From Gramella sp. KN1008 (GTDB lineage Bacteria > Bacteroidota > Bacteroidia > Flavobacteriales > Flavobacteriaceae), in the NCBI RefSeq assembly GCF_004332155.1, contig NZ_SJDV01000006.1, forward strand, positions 186,001 to 250,000: a DNA stretch of 64,000 nucleotides, read 5' to 3'. The notes beneath the pieces were generated by a model that made no database searches, had not been told where the DNA came from, and saw nothing but the letters and a program-made list of their open reading frames with translations. Position numbers and translations under genes: made by a program. Shown in pieces: positions 44,390 to 52,871 of the stretch; within the stretch, counting starts at the first letter, position 1, and each line of letters begins with the position of its first letter.

Positions 44390-45544
44390 ATGACCTCTGG
44401 AAAAAAGATATATCTGGATTATAATGCGACGACACCTGTAGACCCTCGTGTAGTAGAGGTCATGTTGCCTTATTTTTCTGAGAGATTCGGAAATGCAAGT
44501 AGCGATCATGTCTTTGGATGGGAAGCAGATGAAGCGGTGGAAAATTCCAGGGAAAGTATTTCTAAGCTGGTAAATTGTAAGGCATCAGAGATCACCTTCA
44601 CATCAGGCGCTACGGAAGCAGCGAATATCGCTCTATTCGGTTTCTGTAAAAGGAACAGGTATAAAGGCAATCATATCATTACCTGCAAAACAGAACACAA
44701 GGCCATCCTTGATACTATGAATGCCCTGGAAAATGAGGGTTTTGATATCACTTATTTAGATGTGGATCCTGAGGGAAAAATCGATCCAGAGGAATTAAAG
44801 AATTCATTTAAGTCCAAAACCATCCTGATATGCCTGATGCTGGCGAATAATGAGACCGGACTTCTTCATCCCATTGCTGAAATTCAGAAACTGGCCGGAA
44901 CCAGTGGTATAAAACTGATGTGTGATATCACACAGGCGGTTGGTAAAATTCCTGTTGATCTGAATAGATTAGGGATAGATATGGCGGTTTTTTCATCCCA
45001 CAAACTGTATGGGCCTAAAGGTGCCGGGGCGCTGTATATAAGTAAGAAAAATAAGCCTGAAATTGATCCGGTAGTTTTTGGAGGAGGACAGGAAAAAGGA
45101 TTACGGCCGGGGACTCTTAATGTTCCGGCTATAGTTGGTTTTGGGAAAGCCGCAGAGATCGCTTTTGAGGAAATGGATAAGGAAGCAGAGAGAGTTAGAG
45201 ATTTAAGAAATGAAATGGAGGAGCTTCTTAAAGAAATTGAAGATGTGAGTATCAACTGCCGGGATGCGGAAAGACTTCCCAATACGAGCAATATTACTTT
45301 CAGGAATATCAATGGGACCAAACTTCTTAGAAAACTGAATAAACTGGCAGTTTCCCGGGGTTCGGCCTGTTCTTCCAATACGCTTAGGCCATCTCATGTA
45401 TTGAAGGCAATGGGGTTAAGCGATGAAGAAGCCCTGTCTTCATTGAGGATAAGTCTTGGAAGGAACACAAACGAAGAGGATATTCAGCAGGCAGTTGAAG
45501 AGATAAGGGAAGCTGTTAAAAACCTAAAGGCTGAGGTAGTATGA
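44390..45544 (+). CDS. Cysteine desulfurase (IscS/NifS class)
   Basis: 384 aa. Motifs: YLDYNATTPVD at the start, TSGATEAANIALFG, the PLP Lys in SSHKLYGPKGAGAL near residue 203, and the catalytic Cys in SRGSACSS near 327. The gene overlaps xdhC by 4 bp (ATGA). Context suggests it supplies the terminal sulfur ligand of the molybdenum cofactor, as NifS-like partners of XdhC do, and possibly the MoaD thiocarboxylate. General Fe-S synthesis is less likely, since no isc or suf genes are near. Confidence 0.92.
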   Translation: MTSGKKIYLDYNATTPVDPRVVEVMLPYFSERFGNASSDHVFGWEADEAVENSRESISKLVNCKASEITFTSGATEAANIALFGFCKRNRYKGNHIITCKTEHKAILDTMNALENEGFDITYLDVDPEGKIDPEELKNSFKSKTILICLMLANNETGLLHPIAEIQKLAGTSGIKLMCDITQAVGKIPVDLNRLGIDMAVFSSHKLYGPKGAGALYISKKNKPEIDPVVFGGGQEKGLRPGTLNVPAIVGFGKAAEIAFEEMDKEAERVRDLRNEMEELLKEIEDVSINCRDAERLPNTSNITFRNINGTKLLRKLNKLAVSRGSACSSNTLRPSHVLKAMGLSDEEALSSLRISLGRNTNEEDIQQAVEEIREAVKNLKAEVV

Positions 45545-46695
45545 GAGAACTGGATGCCATAATATCACAATATGAACTTTTAAAGGCTAAAGGTACCGGG
45601 GTCGTTCTGGCTACGGTAGTACATGTTGAAGGTTCATCTTACCGCAGGGCCGGCGCCAGGATGCTGGTGGATGAGTTTGGGAATATTACCGGTGCGATCA
45701 GTGGCGGCTGCCTGGAGGGCGACGCGCTGCGCAAAGCCTTGCATGCCTGGCATCAGCAGAAGAATAAGCTGATAACTTATGACACGAGTGACGAGGATGA
45801 CGCCGTGATAGGCGCTCAGCTGGGTTGCAACGGCATCATCCAGGTCTTGTTTGAACCGGTCGATTTTCGGGACGATCAGAATCCCTGTGAACTTTTGAAG
45901 AAGATCATTGAACTGGAAGAACCGGTCGCGATTGCGATCAGGTTTAATCTGGACAGATCTAAAGATCAGCCAGGAACCGGTTTTTTTATCAGGCAGAACT
46001 TTGAGATAATCGGCAAAAAACCTGAAAAAGAGCTAATGGATCTTATTCTCAACCAATCATATTCAGCTTTAAAGGACGGCAAGTCTCTTTTTACTGAACT
46101 ATTCCTTCAGGATAAGACAGAACATATTTTTATTCAGAATTATCAGCCTCCTGTAAAACTGATAATTGTCGGTGCGGGAAATGATGCCCAGATCCTGGCG
46201 CAACAGGCCGGGCTGTTAGGATGGGACGTGATCGTGACCGATGGCAGGCCAACTCATGCGAATAAGGAAAGGTTTGCCGGTTCGTGTCAGGTGATTGTTT
46301 CAAAACCTGAAGAGACGCTGGAAAATATCAAACCCGATAACCGAAGCTGTTTTGTTTTGATGAGCCATAATTACAATTATGACCTTGCCGTATTGAAACT
46401 GCTTCTGCCTGAAAAAGAGGTGCCATATATCGGTATTCTTGGGCCACATAAAAAATATGAACGAATGCTGGGAGATCTGAATGAAAGCGGTTTTGAGCTG
46501 AAGAATGAAGTTTTAAATAAGATCCATGCTCCCGTAGGACTGGAGATCGGGGCTGAAACACCGGCTGAAATAGGGCTCTCGATATTAGCGGAAATTCAAA
46601 CCGTTTTAACCGGTAAAAGCGCCAGACCTTTAAGGGAAAAAAAGTCTCCGATACATGAGAAGAAGGATAATGATTTTAAAAAGATAAAGGTTTGA
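45541..46695 (+). CDS. xdhC: XdhC/CoxI family molybdenum cofactor insertion protein
   Basis: 384 aa. The N-terminal XdhC/CoxI domain has GTGVVLATVVHVEGSSYRR (in parts) and GAISGGCLEGDAL. The C-terminal Rossmann domain has IIVGAGNDAQIL and MSHNYNYDLAVL. Family members bind the cofactor and hand the sulfurated form to the hydroxylase apo-enzyme. It overlaps the cysteine desulfurase gene upstream and the MocA-like gene downstream by 4 bp each, which is strong evidence of an operon. Confidence 0.9.
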   Translation: MRELDAIISQYELLKAKGTGVVLATVVHVEGSSYRRAGARMLVDEFGNITGAISGGCLEGDALRKALHAWHQQKNKLITYDTSDEDDAVIGAQLGCNGIIQVLFEPVDFRDDQNPCELLKKIIELEEPVAIAIRFNLDRSKDQPGTGFFIRQNFEIIGKKPEKELMDLILNQSYSALKDGKSLFTELFLQDKTEHIFIQNYQPPVKLIIVGAGNDAQILAQQAGLLGWDVIVTDGRPTHANKERFAGSCQVIVSKPEETLENIKPDNRSCFVLMSHNYNYDLAVLKLLLPEKEVPYIGILGPHKKYERMLGDLNESGFELKNEVLNKIHAPVGLEIGAETPAEIGLSILAEIQTVLTGKSARPLREKKSPIHEKKDNDFKKIKV

Positions 46696-47300
46696 CAGGA
46701 GATTCTAAAATAGGAGTGGTTATTCTGGCGGCAGGAGCTTCGAGCAGGCTTGGTAGCCCAAAACAGCTGGTTGAATTTCATGGTAAGGCCCTGCTTCAGC
46801 ATATGATCGATATTGCAGCTTCTATGGATTTTTACTCTAAAGTGCTGGTATTGGGGGCTAATTTAGATCAGGTAAAAGACGGGATAGATTCTGCTGATTT
46901 TGCAGTAGTGAATAATGACGACTGGGAAAAAGGAATGGCATCCAGTATAAGGAAGGGCTTGAAAAGATCCCTTGAAATTGAAGAGGAACTGGATCATTTG
47001 CTTATCCTTCTTTCCGATCAGCCGTTCGTTACAAAGGAAGAGATCAGGAAGTTGATTTCAAGGCAACTTCAAAATGATATTAAGGCCACATTTTCACAAT
47101 ACAATGAAGATATTGGGGTTCCGGCAATTTTTTCAAAAGAAGCTTTTTCAGACCTTAGAAATCTGAGAGGTGACCATGGAGCTAAAAAACTGATCTATCA
47201 GAAGGAATTTGAATTTAAGACAGTGAGATTTCAGAAAGGTGATTTTGATGTGGACACAAAAGAGGATGTTGAATTATTAAAGCAGCTGGAAAACAAATGA
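46692..47300 (+). CDS. MocA-like molybdenum cofactor cytidylyltransferase
   Basis: 202 aa. The nucleotidyltransferase loop GVVILAAGASSRLGSPKQL begins at residue 8, and SDQPFVT is the second family mark. It should attach CMP to molybdopterin, giving the MCD form used by IorAB-type enzymes. The start is a TTG at 46692 that overlaps the xdhC stop; a GTG in VVILAAG is the only near alternative and would cut into the conserved loop. A TTG start suggests weak, coupled translation. It overlaps moaD by 4 bp. Confidence 0.85.
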   Translation: MTGDSKIGVVILAAGASSRLGSPKQLVEFHGKALLQHMIDIAASMDFYSKVLVLGANLDQVKDGIDSADFAVVNNDDWEKGMASSIRKGLKRSLEIEEELDHLLILLSDQPFVTKEEIRKLISRQLQNDIKATFSQYNEDIGVPAIFSKEAFSDLRNLRGDHGAKKLIYQKEFEFKTVRFQKGDFDVDTKEDVELLKQLENK

Positions 47301-47533
47301 AAATAAGGCTAAGATACTTTGGAATGATAGCAGAGTCTGCCGGGAAGAACGATGAGGTCCTGGAGCTGAATGACGGGATATCTGCAAAAGAACTTAAAGC
47401 CCGGCAAATAGAAAGGTTTGAGCTGCCCGACCCGGAATCGGTGCAGATCGCGGTAAACCAGAATTTAGAAGAAGAAGTCGAATTAAAAGATGGCGATGAG
47501 GTGGCCTTTTTGCCACCATTCGCAGGAGGATAA
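47297..47533 (+). CDS. moaD: Molybdopterin synthase sulfur carrier subunit
   Basis: 78 aa, a ubiquitin-like fold ending in the required Gly-Gly tail (FLPPFAGG). That tail is adenylated by MoeB and thiocarboxylated, then donates sulfur to the molybdopterin precursor in complex with MoaE. It overlaps mocA by 4 bp, and its stop shares its last base with the moeB start. Confidence 0.92.
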   Translation: MKIRLRYFGMIAESAGKNDEVLELNDGISAKELKARQIERFELPDPESVQIAVNQNLEEEVELKDGDEVAFLPPFAGG

Positions 47534-48543
47534 TGAGATACGACAGACAAATAAAGCTGAAAGGCATTGGTGAAGAAGGTCAGGAAAGACTCAGGAAGGC
47601 CCGGGTTCTGATCGTTGGCGTGGGCGGCCTCGGTTGCCCGGCGGCTCAGTATCTGGCGGGTGCCGGTATTGGCAGTATCGGCCTGGTGGATCATGACAGA
47701 ATTTCCTTTTCCAATCTTCACCGTCAGTTACTATTCGGTGAGGAAGATATTGGCAGATCAAAGGCTCTGGTAGCTAAGGAAAAACTCCAGCAAATTAATT
47801 CTGAAATTGAAATTGAGGTTTTTGAGCAGGCGCTGAATATGGAAAATGCCGAAAGATTATTTCAGGAATATGATATCATTCTGGATGGGACCGATAATTT
47901 TGAAACCAAATATCTTATAAACGATGCCAGTATCCTTACAGGGAAGCCGTGGGTTTATGCTTCGATATATAAAAATGAAGGTCAGCTTTCGGTTTTTAAT
48001 TATCAGGATGGGCCATCCTATCGCTGTCTTTTTCCAAAGACTACAAGTGAGAACATTAGTTGCGAGGAGACCGGCGTGCTTGGGATAACCCCGGGTTTAC
48101 TGGGGATAATGCAGGCTACAGAAGTTCTGAAGATCATACTGGATCTTGGAGATGTGTTTTCAGGAAAGCTGAAACTTATCAATGTTCTTTCAGGATCTCA
48201 ACAGGTACTGAAGATCAAAAAAAGGCAGGAAGAAATTGAAAAAATCAGGGAACATGGTATCATCCCGGTACGTATCGAATGTACACTTAATGATGAAACA
48301 AGGACTTACCTTGATATTCGGGAAATTTTTGAACAGCCGAAAATACGATCGGAGAATGTCATTCAAATCCCTCTAAGTGATCTTCAGGATCGGTTATGGG
48401 AAATTCCGAAGCAGGATGAAATTCTGGTCTTCTGCCAGTCGGGTAAAAGAAGCCGGAAGGTTGTTGAACTGCTGGAAAGAGAATATGGCTTTGAAAATCT
48501 GAAAAATGTTGAAGGAGGTATAGAAACAATAATTAATGGATAA
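47533..48543 (+). CDS. moeB: MoaD-activating adenylyltransferase with C-terminal rhodanese domain
   Basis: 336 aa. The ThiF/E1-like domain (residues 1-240) has the nucleotide loop GVGGLGCPAAQYL near 30 and DGTDNFETKYLIND near 118. The zinc CxxC pairs of many MoeB proteins are not evident. The C-terminal about 95 residues are a rhodanese domain (YLDIRE, then LVFCQSGKRSRKVVELL with the catalytic Cys near 305). This MOCS3-like fusion activates MoaD and delivers sulfur in one protein. It overlaps moaE by 8 bp. Confidence 0.9.
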   Translation: MRYDRQIKLKGIGEEGQERLRKARVLIVGVGGLGCPAAQYLAGAGIGSIGLVDHDRISFSNLHRQLLFGEEDIGRSKALVAKEKLQQINSEIEIEVFEQALNMENAERLFQEYDIILDGTDNFETKYLINDASILTGKPWVYASIYKNEGQLSVFNYQDGPSYRCLFPKTTSENISCEETGVLGITPGLLGIMQATEVLKIILDLGDVFSGKLKLINVLSGSQQVLKIKKRQEEIEKIREHGIIPVRIECTLNDETRTYLDIREIFEQPKIRSENVIQIPLSDLQDRLWEIPKQDEILVFCQSGKRSRKVVELLEREYGFENLKNVEGGIETIING

Positions 48544-48979
48544 GAAGAAACCAAAGAAAGTATTCGTTCAGGGAGCAATTCCCCCCGAAAAGATAGCCGG
48601 TTCCATTGCGAATCATCAGTCGAAGACCAATATTGGTGCTCACAGCATCTTTCTTGGGCAGATAAGGGCAGATGAGATCGAAGGGAAAACAGTGGCAGCT
48701 ATCGATTATTCAGCTTATGAAGAAATGGCTGAAAAGGTATTTCATGAGATAAGAGAAACCGCTTTTTCAAAATTTGATATTACCTGTGCTCATATCTATC
48801 ATAGTCTTGGAACGGTAAAGACCGGCGAATTATGCCTTTTCGTTTTTACCTCTTCGGCCCACAGGAAAATCGCGATAGAAGCCTGCAATTATTTTGTGGA
48901 AGAGATAAAGGCTAAGGTTCCCATTTTTGGAAAGGAGATATTTGAGGATGAAACTCATCAATGGAAAGTAAATAAATAG
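48536..48979 (+). CDS. moaE: Molybdopterin synthase catalytic subunit
   Basis: 147 aa, normal length. Motifs: GAHSIFLGQIRADE near residue 35, YEEMAEKVF near 61, and HIYHSLGTVKTGE near 84 with the C-terminal FGKEIFEDETHQWK holding the active Lys. It overlaps moeB by 8 bp and is directly followed by the moaC-moaB fusion (0 bp gap). Converts cyclic pyranopterin phosphate to molybdopterin with thiocarboxylated MoaD. Confidence 0.93.
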   Translation: MDKKKPKKVFVQGAIPPEKIAGSIANHQSKTNIGAHSIFLGQIRADEIEGKTVAAIDYSAYEEMAEKVFHEIRETAFSKFDITCAHIYHSLGTVKTGELCLFVFTSSAHRKIAIEACNYFVEEIKAKVPIFGKEIFEDETHQWKVNK

Positions 48980-49876
48980 ATGGTTGATATTACCCATAAA
49001 ATAACAACGCTAAGGCAAGCCACCGCTATTGCTGTGGTAAGAACCTCCAGCGAGGAGACTATCAAAGCGATAAGGGAGAACAGGGTTCCAAAAGGCAATG
49101 TTTTTGAAATGGCTAAGGCTGCCGGATTACTTGGGGTGAAGAAAACTCCCGAACTGTTGCCGGATTGCCATCCCCTTCCGATTGAATATACTGGGATAGA
49201 TTATGAAATTGACGGACTGGAGATTCAAATTTCGGTAACTGTAAAGACGATATATAAGACCGGGGTTGAGGTTGAAGCCATGCATGGGGCGAGCATAGTT
49301 GCGCTTACCATGTATGATATGCTGAAGCCAATCGATAAGAATGTAGAGATAGGCACGATAAAACTTCAGAACAAAAAAGGCGGAAAATCTTCTTTTAAAG
49401 TGAAAACCGAAGGTTTGACTGCCCGTGTCGTGGTGTGCTCTGATACGATTTCAAAGGGAGAAGGTGAGGATAAAGCTGGAAAAACCATTGTCTCGAAACT
49501 TGAAACACTGGGAGTGAAAGCTGAAAAGATAATTATCCCTGATGAAGCTGACGAAATTAAATCGGTTCTTAATGGAAGCGATGAGGATATGATCATTTTT
49601 ACGGGTGGAACTGGCGTGGGTCCAAGAGATGTTACACCCGAGACCATTCAGCCTATGCTGGATCTTCAGCTTAAGGGAGTGGAAGAACAAATGAGAAGTT
49701 ACGGCCAGCAGCGAATGCCCTATGCTATGCTGTCAAGGTCGGTCGCGGGAATTAAGAACGGAAAAATGGTCCTGGCATTTCCGGGATCAACAAATGGCGC
49801 TGCCGAATGCATGGATGCGATATTTCCACACGTGTTACATGTTTTCAAAGTGCTGGAAGGGAAAAGACATGATTGA
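48980..49876 (+). CDS. Fused MoaC-MoaB molybdenum cofactor protein
   Basis: 298 aa, two enzymes in one. Residues 1-148 are MoaC-like: MAKAAGLLGVKKTPELLPDCHPLP is split around the active region, then VEVEAMHGASIVALTMYDM. Residues about 155-298 are MoaB/MogA-like: VVCSDTISKGEGEDKAG, FTGGTGVGPRDVTPE and LAFPGSTNGAAE. MoaC acts with MoaA to make the cyclic pyranopterin; MoaB/MogA adenylates molybdopterin. Such fusions are known from Bacteroidota. The stop overlaps the moaA start by ATGATTGA. Confidence 0.92.
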   Translation: MVDITHKITTLRQATAIAVVRTSSEETIKAIRENRVPKGNVFEMAKAAGLLGVKKTPELLPDCHPLPIEYTGIDYEIDGLEIQISVTVKTIYKTGVEVEAMHGASIVALTMYDMLKPIDKNVEIGTIKLQNKKGGKSSFKVKTEGLTARVVVCSDTISKGEGEDKAGKTIVSKLETLGVKAEKIIIPDEADEIKSVLNGSDEDMIIFTGGTGVGPRDVTPETIQPMLDLQLKGVEEQMRSYGQQRMPYAMLSRSVAGIKNGKMVLAFPGSTNGAAECMDAIFPHVLHVFKVLEGKRHD

Positions 49877-50861
49877 AAGGAAAAAGCAAATAGTAGATAA
49901 TTTTGGAAGGCCACATACTTACCTTAGGATTTCACTGACAGACAGGTGTAATCTAAGATGTTTCTACTGTATGCCCGAAGATGGCGTGCAGCTTATTGAA
50001 AAGGAAAGTATAATGAGCCTGGAGGAGATCATAGAGCTCGCAAGGGTGTTCAGGGATCTGGGTGTTGATACTATCCGGCTCACCGGCGGAGAACCCCTAG
50101 TAAGGAAGAATTTTGGTTACCTGGTGGAAGAGTTGTCAAAACTTGGAGTGACTCTCAAGATTACCACAAACGGGATTATACTGGATAAATACCTTGAGCT
50201 GTTTCAGAAGATCGGTTTAAAGAAGATCAACCTGAGTCTGGATACCCTGGATAAGGCAAAGTCGGTTTTTATAACCAAGCGTGACTTCTTTGACCGTATC
50301 ATGAGGAATCTGGAAAAAGCGCTGGAGATGGATATGCATATCAAACTGAATATTGTTCTGATAAAAGGTGTGAACGATAATGAGATCAATGATTTCATCG
50401 AACTTACCAGGCATAGGAATCTAACTGTTAAATTCATTGAATTCATGCCATTTAAAGGGAATAAGTGGGATTGGAGCAAAGGAGTTGGGAAAAAGGAGAT
50501 ACTTGATACGGTGTCAAATAGGTTTGGAGATATAGAAGAACTGGAGAATCCAAAGCACAGTACTTCCTCTAACTTCAAAGTGAAAGATCATACGGGAAGT
50601 TTCGCAATAGTAAGCACCATTACGAATCCTTTTTGCGATGAGTGTAACCGGATTCGTGTGACCGCAGATGGAAAAATGAAGAACTGTCTTTTTGCCAATT
50701 CCGAGACCGATCTGCTTACTCCTCTGAGAGGTGGAGCAGAAATGGAGAGTATTATCATCAATGCCATCAAGTCCAAGAAATATTCGAGAGACGGGATGGA
50801 TGTTAAAATGGACGCCGATCATTATGAAAAGAACCGGTCCATGATTTCAATAGGAGGTTAA
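49869..50861 (+). CDS. moaA: GTP 3',8-cyclase
   Basis: 330 aa from the ATG at 49869 (MIERKKQIVDNFGRPHTYLR). A longer in-frame start at 49722 exists but would lie wholly inside the moaC-moaB gene. The N-terminal radical-SAM site is LTDRCNLRCFYCMPEDG. The second cluster ligands are in NPFCDECNRIRVTADGK and CLFA. The usual C-terminal GG ends the chain (SMISIGG). It makes the first committed molybdopterin intermediate from GTP and shares its last base with the moeA start. Confidence 0.94.
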   Translation: MIERKKQIVDNFGRPHTYLRISLTDRCNLRCFYCMPEDGVQLIEKESIMSLEEIIELARVFRDLGVDTIRLTGGEPLVRKNFGYLVEELSKLGVTLKITTNGIILDKYLELFQKIGLKKINLSLDTLDKAKSVFITKRDFFDRIMRNLEKALEMDMHIKLNIVLIKGVNDNEINDFIELTRHRNLTVKFIEFMPFKGNKWDWSKGVGKKEILDTVSNRFGDIEELENPKHSTSSNFKVKDHTGSFAIVSTITNPFCDECNRIRVTADGKMKNCLFANSETDLLTPLRGGAEMESIIINAIKSKKYSRDGMDVKMDADHYEKNRSMISIGG

Positions 50862-52027
50862 TGGTAACGATCAAAGAAGCATTACAGATCATCAGAGATC
50901 AGCAGGTTGATCTACGAATCGAAAACAGGAACCTGGGTGAATGCCTGGGCTATTCCCTGGCCAAGGATATTTACGCGCCTTTTGATATCCCTTCATTTGA
51001 TAATTCTGCCATGGATGGTTATGCGCTCTGTGGAATTTCCCTTAATTATGAGATCGTAGGAGAAGTTGCTGCCGGAAACCAAAGCGAGGTGGGGTTAAAA
51101 AAGGGAGAAGCAGTACGCATTTTCACGGGAGCTAAAGTTCCTGAAAATACTACGGCAGTGGTGATGCAGGAAAAGACAAGGGTGAAAGGGAACCGCTTAT
51201 CTCTGGAACAGGAGCCTAAAGAAGGACAGAACATCAGGAAAAGAGGTGGAGAGCTCAGGAAAGATCAGGTGGTTTTTGAGAAATATTTTACCATTACTCC
51301 GGCCGGATTAGGGCTTATAGGTAGTTTGGGAATAGCTGAGGTGGAAGTCTTCCGGAAACCGGTGGTTAATATTATCACCACCGGAAATGAACTGGTTGAG
51401 CCCGGCAACCCCAGGGGAGAAGGACAGATCTATGAATCCAATAGTTTTGCACTGGCTGCCGCTATTGAGAAGCACGGATTTCAGTATCGGGAAAAGAAGC
51501 AGATAGAGGATGATTTTGAGAAAATTAAGGAAGGAATCCGGGCTTCGCTGGAAACATCAGATGTATTGATCCTTTCCGGCGGAATTTCGGTTGGAGACTA
51601 CGATTTTGTGAAACAGGCTCTTGAAGAGAACGGAGTAAAAGAACAGTTCTATAAGGTATTTCAAAAACCAGGGAAACCTCTGTATTTTGGCAGGAAAGGA
51701 GAAAAGTATGTATTTGCCTTACCTGGAAACCCCGCTTCTTCCCTTAGCTGTTTTTATATATATGTCCTGCCAATGCTGTTCAGGTTAAGCGGATCTGAAA
51801 AGACGGGACTCGATCATTTTTCATTTCCCATCTCTCATGATTTTGAGAACAGGGCCGACCGCCCCTCATTTTTAAAGGCCAGAATACAGGAAGGTAAAGT
51901 TGAAATTTTGAACGCACAGAGTTCTTCCATGATCCAGTCTATGGCTTTGGGGAACACCCTGGCATTTATCGATGCTGAAACAAAACTGGCACAGGGAGAC
52001 CAAATTGAATGTTTCTTAATCTCATAA
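50861..52027 (+). CDS. moeA: Molybdopterin molybdenumtransferase
   Basis: 388 aa. Motifs: DIPSFDNSAMDGYAL near residue 45, RIFTGAKVPENTTAVV, ITTGNELVEPG near 175, LSGGISVGDYDFV near 233 and FALPGNPASSLSCFYIYVLP near 285. It inserts molybdate into adenylated molybdopterin. It starts on the last base of moaA, so translation is coupled; TauE-like permease follows 1 bp after its stop. Confidence 0.94.
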   Translation: MVTIKEALQIIRDQQVDLRIENRNLGECLGYSLAKDIYAPFDIPSFDNSAMDGYALCGISLNYEIVGEVAAGNQSEVGLKKGEAVRIFTGAKVPENTTAVVMQEKTRVKGNRLSLEQEPKEGQNIRKRGGELRKDQVVFEKYFTITPAGLGLIGSLGIAEVEVFRKPVVNIITTGNELVEPGNPRGEGQIYESNSFALAAAIEKHGFQYREKKQIEDDFEKIKEGIRASLETSDVLILSGGISVGDYDFVKQALEENGVKEQFYKVFQKPGKPLYFGRKGEKYVFALPGNPASSLSCFYIYVLPMLFRLSGSEKTGLDHFSFPISHDFENRADRPSFLKARIQEGKVEILNAQSSSMIQSMALGNTLAFIDAETKLAQGDQIECFLIS

Positions 52028-52028
52028 A

Positions 52029-52784
52029 ATGCTGACAGAACTTCTGCCGTTTATATTCTTCTTTATTGCATTGTTCTATAGTTCTGTTGGTTTTGGCGGC
52101 GGTTCCAGTTACCTGGCCATTTTAAGTCTGGTACTTACCGATTTTTATGAAATACGATCTATTGCCTTAATTCTGAACATTTGTGTGGTAAGCATTGGTA
52201 CTATAGTATTCATTCGTAATAATGTACTGAAGCCTAAACTGATCTGGCCATTTTTTATTTTCAGTATTCCCATGGCATATCTGGGAGCCCAGGTAAAGCT
52301 CTCCCAATCTGTTTTTTTTCTAATTCTTGGGAGTGCACTGATACTTTCGGGAATTTTTATGGTTTTAAGATTTGTGAAAACTAAACTGGAATCTCATGAA
52401 TTTACCAATTCGAAAAAGTTCCTGCTTGGTGGAAGCATCGGATTGCTTTCCGGTATTTCCGGAATTGGTGGCGGAATTTTTCTGTCACCGGTATTAAACC
52501 TTTTAAAATGGAAGGATCCGAGAATCATTGCTTCTCTGGCTTCGGTTTTTATTCTGGTTAATTCCATAGCGGGGTTGATCGGGTTAAACGTTGCCGGGAC
52601 CTTCCGGCTGGACTATGGTCTGGTGGGTAAACTAATACTTGCGGTCATATTAGGAGGAGGACTGGGGTCCTATCTTTCCAGTAAAAAATTCAACCTTAGA
52701 ATTCTGGGCTATCTTACTGCTGGTCTGGTATTTTATGTTGGTCTTCGGTTGATATTGTTGCATTCTTTCAATATCAGAATATGA
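52029..52784 (+). CDS. TauE/SafE family permease
   Basis: 251 aa with seven or eight transmembrane helices. The family repeats are visible as GFGGGSSYLAILSLV near residue 22 and GISGIGGGIFLSPVL near 145. TauE/SafE proteins move sulfite, sulfoacetate or other small anions. Being last in the molybdenum cluster, it could handle a sulfur compound or oxyanion linked to cofactor synthesis; no modABC molybdate transporter is present, so a molybdate-related role is possible but unproven. Confidence 0.85.
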   Translation: MLTELLPFIFFFIALFYSSVGFGGGSSYLAILSLVLTDFYEIRSIALILNICVVSIGTIVFIRNNVLKPKLIWPFFIFSIPMAYLGAQVKLSQSVFFLILGSALILSGIFMVLRFVKTKLESHEFTNSKKFLLGGSIGLLSGISGIGGGIFLSPVLNLLKWKDPRIIASLASVFILVNSIAGLIGLNVAGTFRLDYGLVGKLILAVILGGGLGSYLSSKKFNLRILGYLTAGLVFYVGLRLILLHSFNIRI

Positions 52785-52871
52785 AAGCTGTATTCATAAA
52801 AAATTTTATTTTTTACTTTTATTTCATTAAAATTTTTAATTTAGAATTATTCTTTTTGAAAATTAAAATAT

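Noticed and set aside
44884-45378. 164-residue minus-strand open frame
   Set aside because: It lies entirely inside the cysteine desulfurase gene, has Ser/Leu-rich shadow composition and no motif.
47215-47721. 168-residue minus-strand open frame
   Set aside because: It is opposite mocA, moaD and moeB, all of which have complete family motifs; the composition is that of a shadow frame.
49722-49868. N-terminal extension of moaA
   Set aside because: It overlaps the MoaB part of the previous gene in another frame; the ATG at 49869 overlapping the stop gives the normal MoaA length and start.
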